NCBI GenBank assembly: GCA_903954185.1
Contig: CAJBMM010000007.1
Coordinates: 1-40,548 of the forward strand
Reading direction: 5' to 3'
Length of the DNA: 40,548 nucleotides
Source of the DNA: an uncultured Candidatus Berkelbacteria bacterium
GTDB lineage: Bacteria > Patescibacteriota > UBA1384 > CAJBMM01
Under the pieces are notes generated by a model. It saw nothing but the letters and a program-made list of their open reading frames with translations, had not been told where the DNA came from and searched no databases. Both the position numbers and the translations under genes were made by a program. This document shows, piece after piece, positions 39,337-40,548 of the stretch. Numbering within the stretch: position 1 is the first letter of the stretch; each line of letters begins with the position of its first letter.

Positions 39337-39634
39337 ATATCTGATTAAACATAATATTGAATATCATCTATTTAATCTTGATGCTCGTTTTGGTTATTTG
39401 TAAAAATCTCCCACTATTCCTAATATGCCGATAAAAGCTTATGACAATTAGTGCGCGATCGCGTACTAATTGTCATATTACTGCAAATGTGAATATAATT
39501 ATGGCATATAAATAATTAGTTTTAATCCATACGGCAATGCTTATCAATAATTTACTGTATGGGTCGCATTATTTTACATAACATTTGTATAAACTGTTTA
39601 GCTAAAACACAATAAATAAACGACAAGTTTGTAA
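39337..39634. other. spacer with a near-perfect 36-bp palindrome
   Basis: AT-rich; holds the palindrome at 39441-39476 and otherwise nothing recognised. No clear promoter for the next gene. Confidence 0.5.
39441..39476. repeat. 36-bp near-perfect palindrome ATGACAATTA/TAATTGTCAT
   Basis: All 18 base pairs match except one G.T; the centre is GCGCGATCGCG. It shares the core GTGCGCG...CGCGTACTA with the ACAAATAG hairpins but has ATGACAATTA ends. Confidence 0.8.
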
Positions 39635-40183
39635 ATGAGACTATCACAAAATCAAAAAGATGTATTACTTGTAATTGGAGCCACTTTACTAATAGGCGCA
39701 GTACTTATAATGCCAAACACCGCAATTTTGTTTAAATTCTTTAAACCAAAAAACAAAAAAGAAAAACGTAAAATATCTCGCTCTATTCAGAAGCTTTTTA
39801 ATGACGATATTATATATTTATCTGGTGAACGTATTGTACTTACTAAACGCGGGCAGGAAATATTAAAACAAGTGCAGGTTGACGATGTTTTAATTCCATC
39901 GGCCAATAATAGTGAGTGGGATGGTGTTTGGCATTTGGTTGGGTACGATATTCCCGAAGATTTTAAAAAAGCTCGAGATTGTTTTAGAAGAAAATTGATA
40001 GAATCGGGTTTTGAAAAGATTCAATTGAGCCTTTGGGTATACCCATATAATTGCAAAGAAGAAATTGCGATAATTTCTCAAAACTTAGGCATCGCCCCAT
40101 TCGTGGCTTATTTAAATACTGATTATTTACCTCAACAGGATAAATTAATAAAGTCATTTAGCCTAACAACTAAACATAAATAA
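39635..40183 (+). CDS. PaaX-like winged-helix protein with Cas2-like C-terminal domain
   Basis: 182-aa protein. Residues about 8-35 are hydrophobic (VLLVIGATLLIGAVLIMPN), 40-85 form a winged-helix-like part (KKEKRKISRSIQKLF, IIYLSGERIVLTKRGQEILK), and 95-180 carry the PaaX C-terminal domain with the Cas2-like ferredoxin fold: WDGVWHLVGYDIPEDFKKAR, DCFRRKLIESGFEKIQLSLW, VYPYNCKEEI. Such stand-alone proteins are common in candidate phyla genomes and are not part of a CRISPR locus here. It may act as a transcription regulator or nucleic-acid-binding protein. Cas2-type nuclease activity is not implied. Confidence 0.85.
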   Translation: MRLSQNQKDVLLVIGATLLIGAVLIMPNTAILFKFFKPKNKKEKRKISRSIQKLFNDDIIYLSGERIVLTKRGQEILKQVQVDDVLIPSANNSEWDGVWHLVGYDIPEDFKKARDCFRRKLIESGFEKIQLSLWVYPYNCKEEIAIISQNLGIAPFVAYLNTDYLPQQDKLIKSFSLTTKHK

Positions 40184-40256
40184 GGACAAATAGTGCGCGA
40201 AACGCTAAGCGTCTCAGATGTTCCGCTAAGCGGAACGACCGCGTACTATTTGTACC
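40184..40256. repeat. composite hairpin: ACAAATAG ends with GCTAAGCG palindromes nested inside
   Basis: GGACAAATAGTGCGCG pairs with CGCGTACTATTTGTACC; the loop holds AACGCTAAGCGT and GTTCCGCTAAGCGGAAC, both members of the separate GGAACGCTTAGCGTTCC palindrome family seen at about 19395, 19505, 22402 and 40373. One repeat family has entered the loop of another. Confidence 0.75.
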
Positions 40257-40458
40257 ATGCGGATAATTCGCGTATTTAGATAACAACCGCTCGATAGCAA
40301 GTAGTAAAATAGGGAAGTGACGGAAATTCTAAATCCGAAGCACGAAATGAGAGATTCTTCGTCCATCAACTGCGGAACGCTTAGCGTTCCAGGCGCAGGA
40401 TGTCAGGATGGGTATAAAGGTCAAAGCGTGTTGATATTTAAGCACTATACAAGCGTAG

Positions 40459-40480
40459 AAAGTTAAAGTAGTTTAACTTT
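40459..40480. other. perfect 9-bp hairpin near the window end
   Basis: AAAGTTAAA, loop GTAG, TTTAACTTT. No gene on either side within the window. Confidence 0.45.
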
Positions 40481-40548
40481 ATGAAAAAAACATTGTTCTT
40501 TTTGTAATAACAAAAAAGTCAAATTATGGGGCATGACAAGCACTGGAA

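Larger units (their letters stand above)
40184..40548. other. terminal spacer with composite hairpin and repeat words
   Basis: Holds the composite palindrome (40184-40256), the GGAACGCTTAGCGTTCC palindrome (40373-40389), GCAGGATGTCAGGATG words and a hairpin AAAGTTAAA/TTTAACTTT (40459-40480). No gene is supported before the window ends. Confidence 0.55.

Noticed and set aside
1-40548. tRNA or rRNA genes
   Set aside because: No TTCGAATC-type T loop with acceptor pairing and no rRNA-like tract was found by eye in the spacers; a covariance search would be needed to exclude unusual tRNAs.

Overview
The window looks like a chromosomal segment of an AT-rich bacterium with a small genome, most likely a member of the Patescibacteria (Candidate Phyla Radiation). 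This is inferred from gene style: NusA with a short lysine-rich tail, FtsA-FtsZ, DUF3048 and LytR_C surface proteins, a PaaX/Cas2-like protein, and very repeat-rich spacers. UGA serves as a stop and UGG encodes Trp, so the standard bacterial code fits. No rRNA, tRNA or CRISPR array was recognised.

Core half (about 1-22.2 kb): the 3' end of an IS481/IS3-type transposase abuts a GT4 glycosyltransferase and a WecG/TagA glycosyltransferase. Then come nusA, clpC, a small higher-GC reverse-strand gene, a degenerate HisRS-like protein, a SpoU-type RNA methyltransferase, lexA (reverse), a LytR_C membrane protein plus DUF3048 protein pair, eno and a lytic transglycosylase (both reverse). The run rpsU-yqeY-ybeY-dgkA is followed by ftsA, ftsZ, a small unknown gene and trxA. 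These genes are ordinary housekeeping, but the spacers hold several families of dispersed palindromes and low-complexity words. One such stretch has entered the ybeY reading frame. ftsA and tagA both seem to lack AUG/GUG/UUG starts at the right place and probably start at AUA (or, for tagA, AUC).

Accessory half (about 22.2-40.5 kb): unknown, mobile and defence-type genes. In order: an acidic unknown (reverse); a DUF3800 gene lying between 60-bp direct repeats and preceded by three perfect hairpins; a 721-aa coiled-coil protein with an ADP-ribosyltransferase-like motif; RhuM; a zinc-ribbon protein; a frameshifted gene between 24-bp direct repeats; a GIY-YIG/RAMA protein; a DpnA-like adenine methyltransferase directly joined to a PD-(D/E)XK endonuclease; a structured RNA; then a SDH/SppA-like serine protease, a small membrane protein and two consecutive RX4H HEPN-type proteins.

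From about 34.9 kb to the end, single-gene units (two diverged MKQNN paralogues, a Panacea-type toxin-antitoxin pair, a PaaX/Cas2-like protein) are separated by repeated blocks: an approximately 110-140 bp direct repeat, three tandem copies of a roughly 200-bp palindrome-plus-cloverleaf unit, one inverted copy, and further hairpins ending in ACAAATAG/CTATTTGT or ATGACAATTA/TAATTGTCAT. The best candidates for an undescribed system are (i) the structured RNA + protease + membrane protein + twin HEPN block at 32.17-34.91 kb and (ii) the cassette-like array bounded by cloverleaf repeats at 35.0-40.3 kb.
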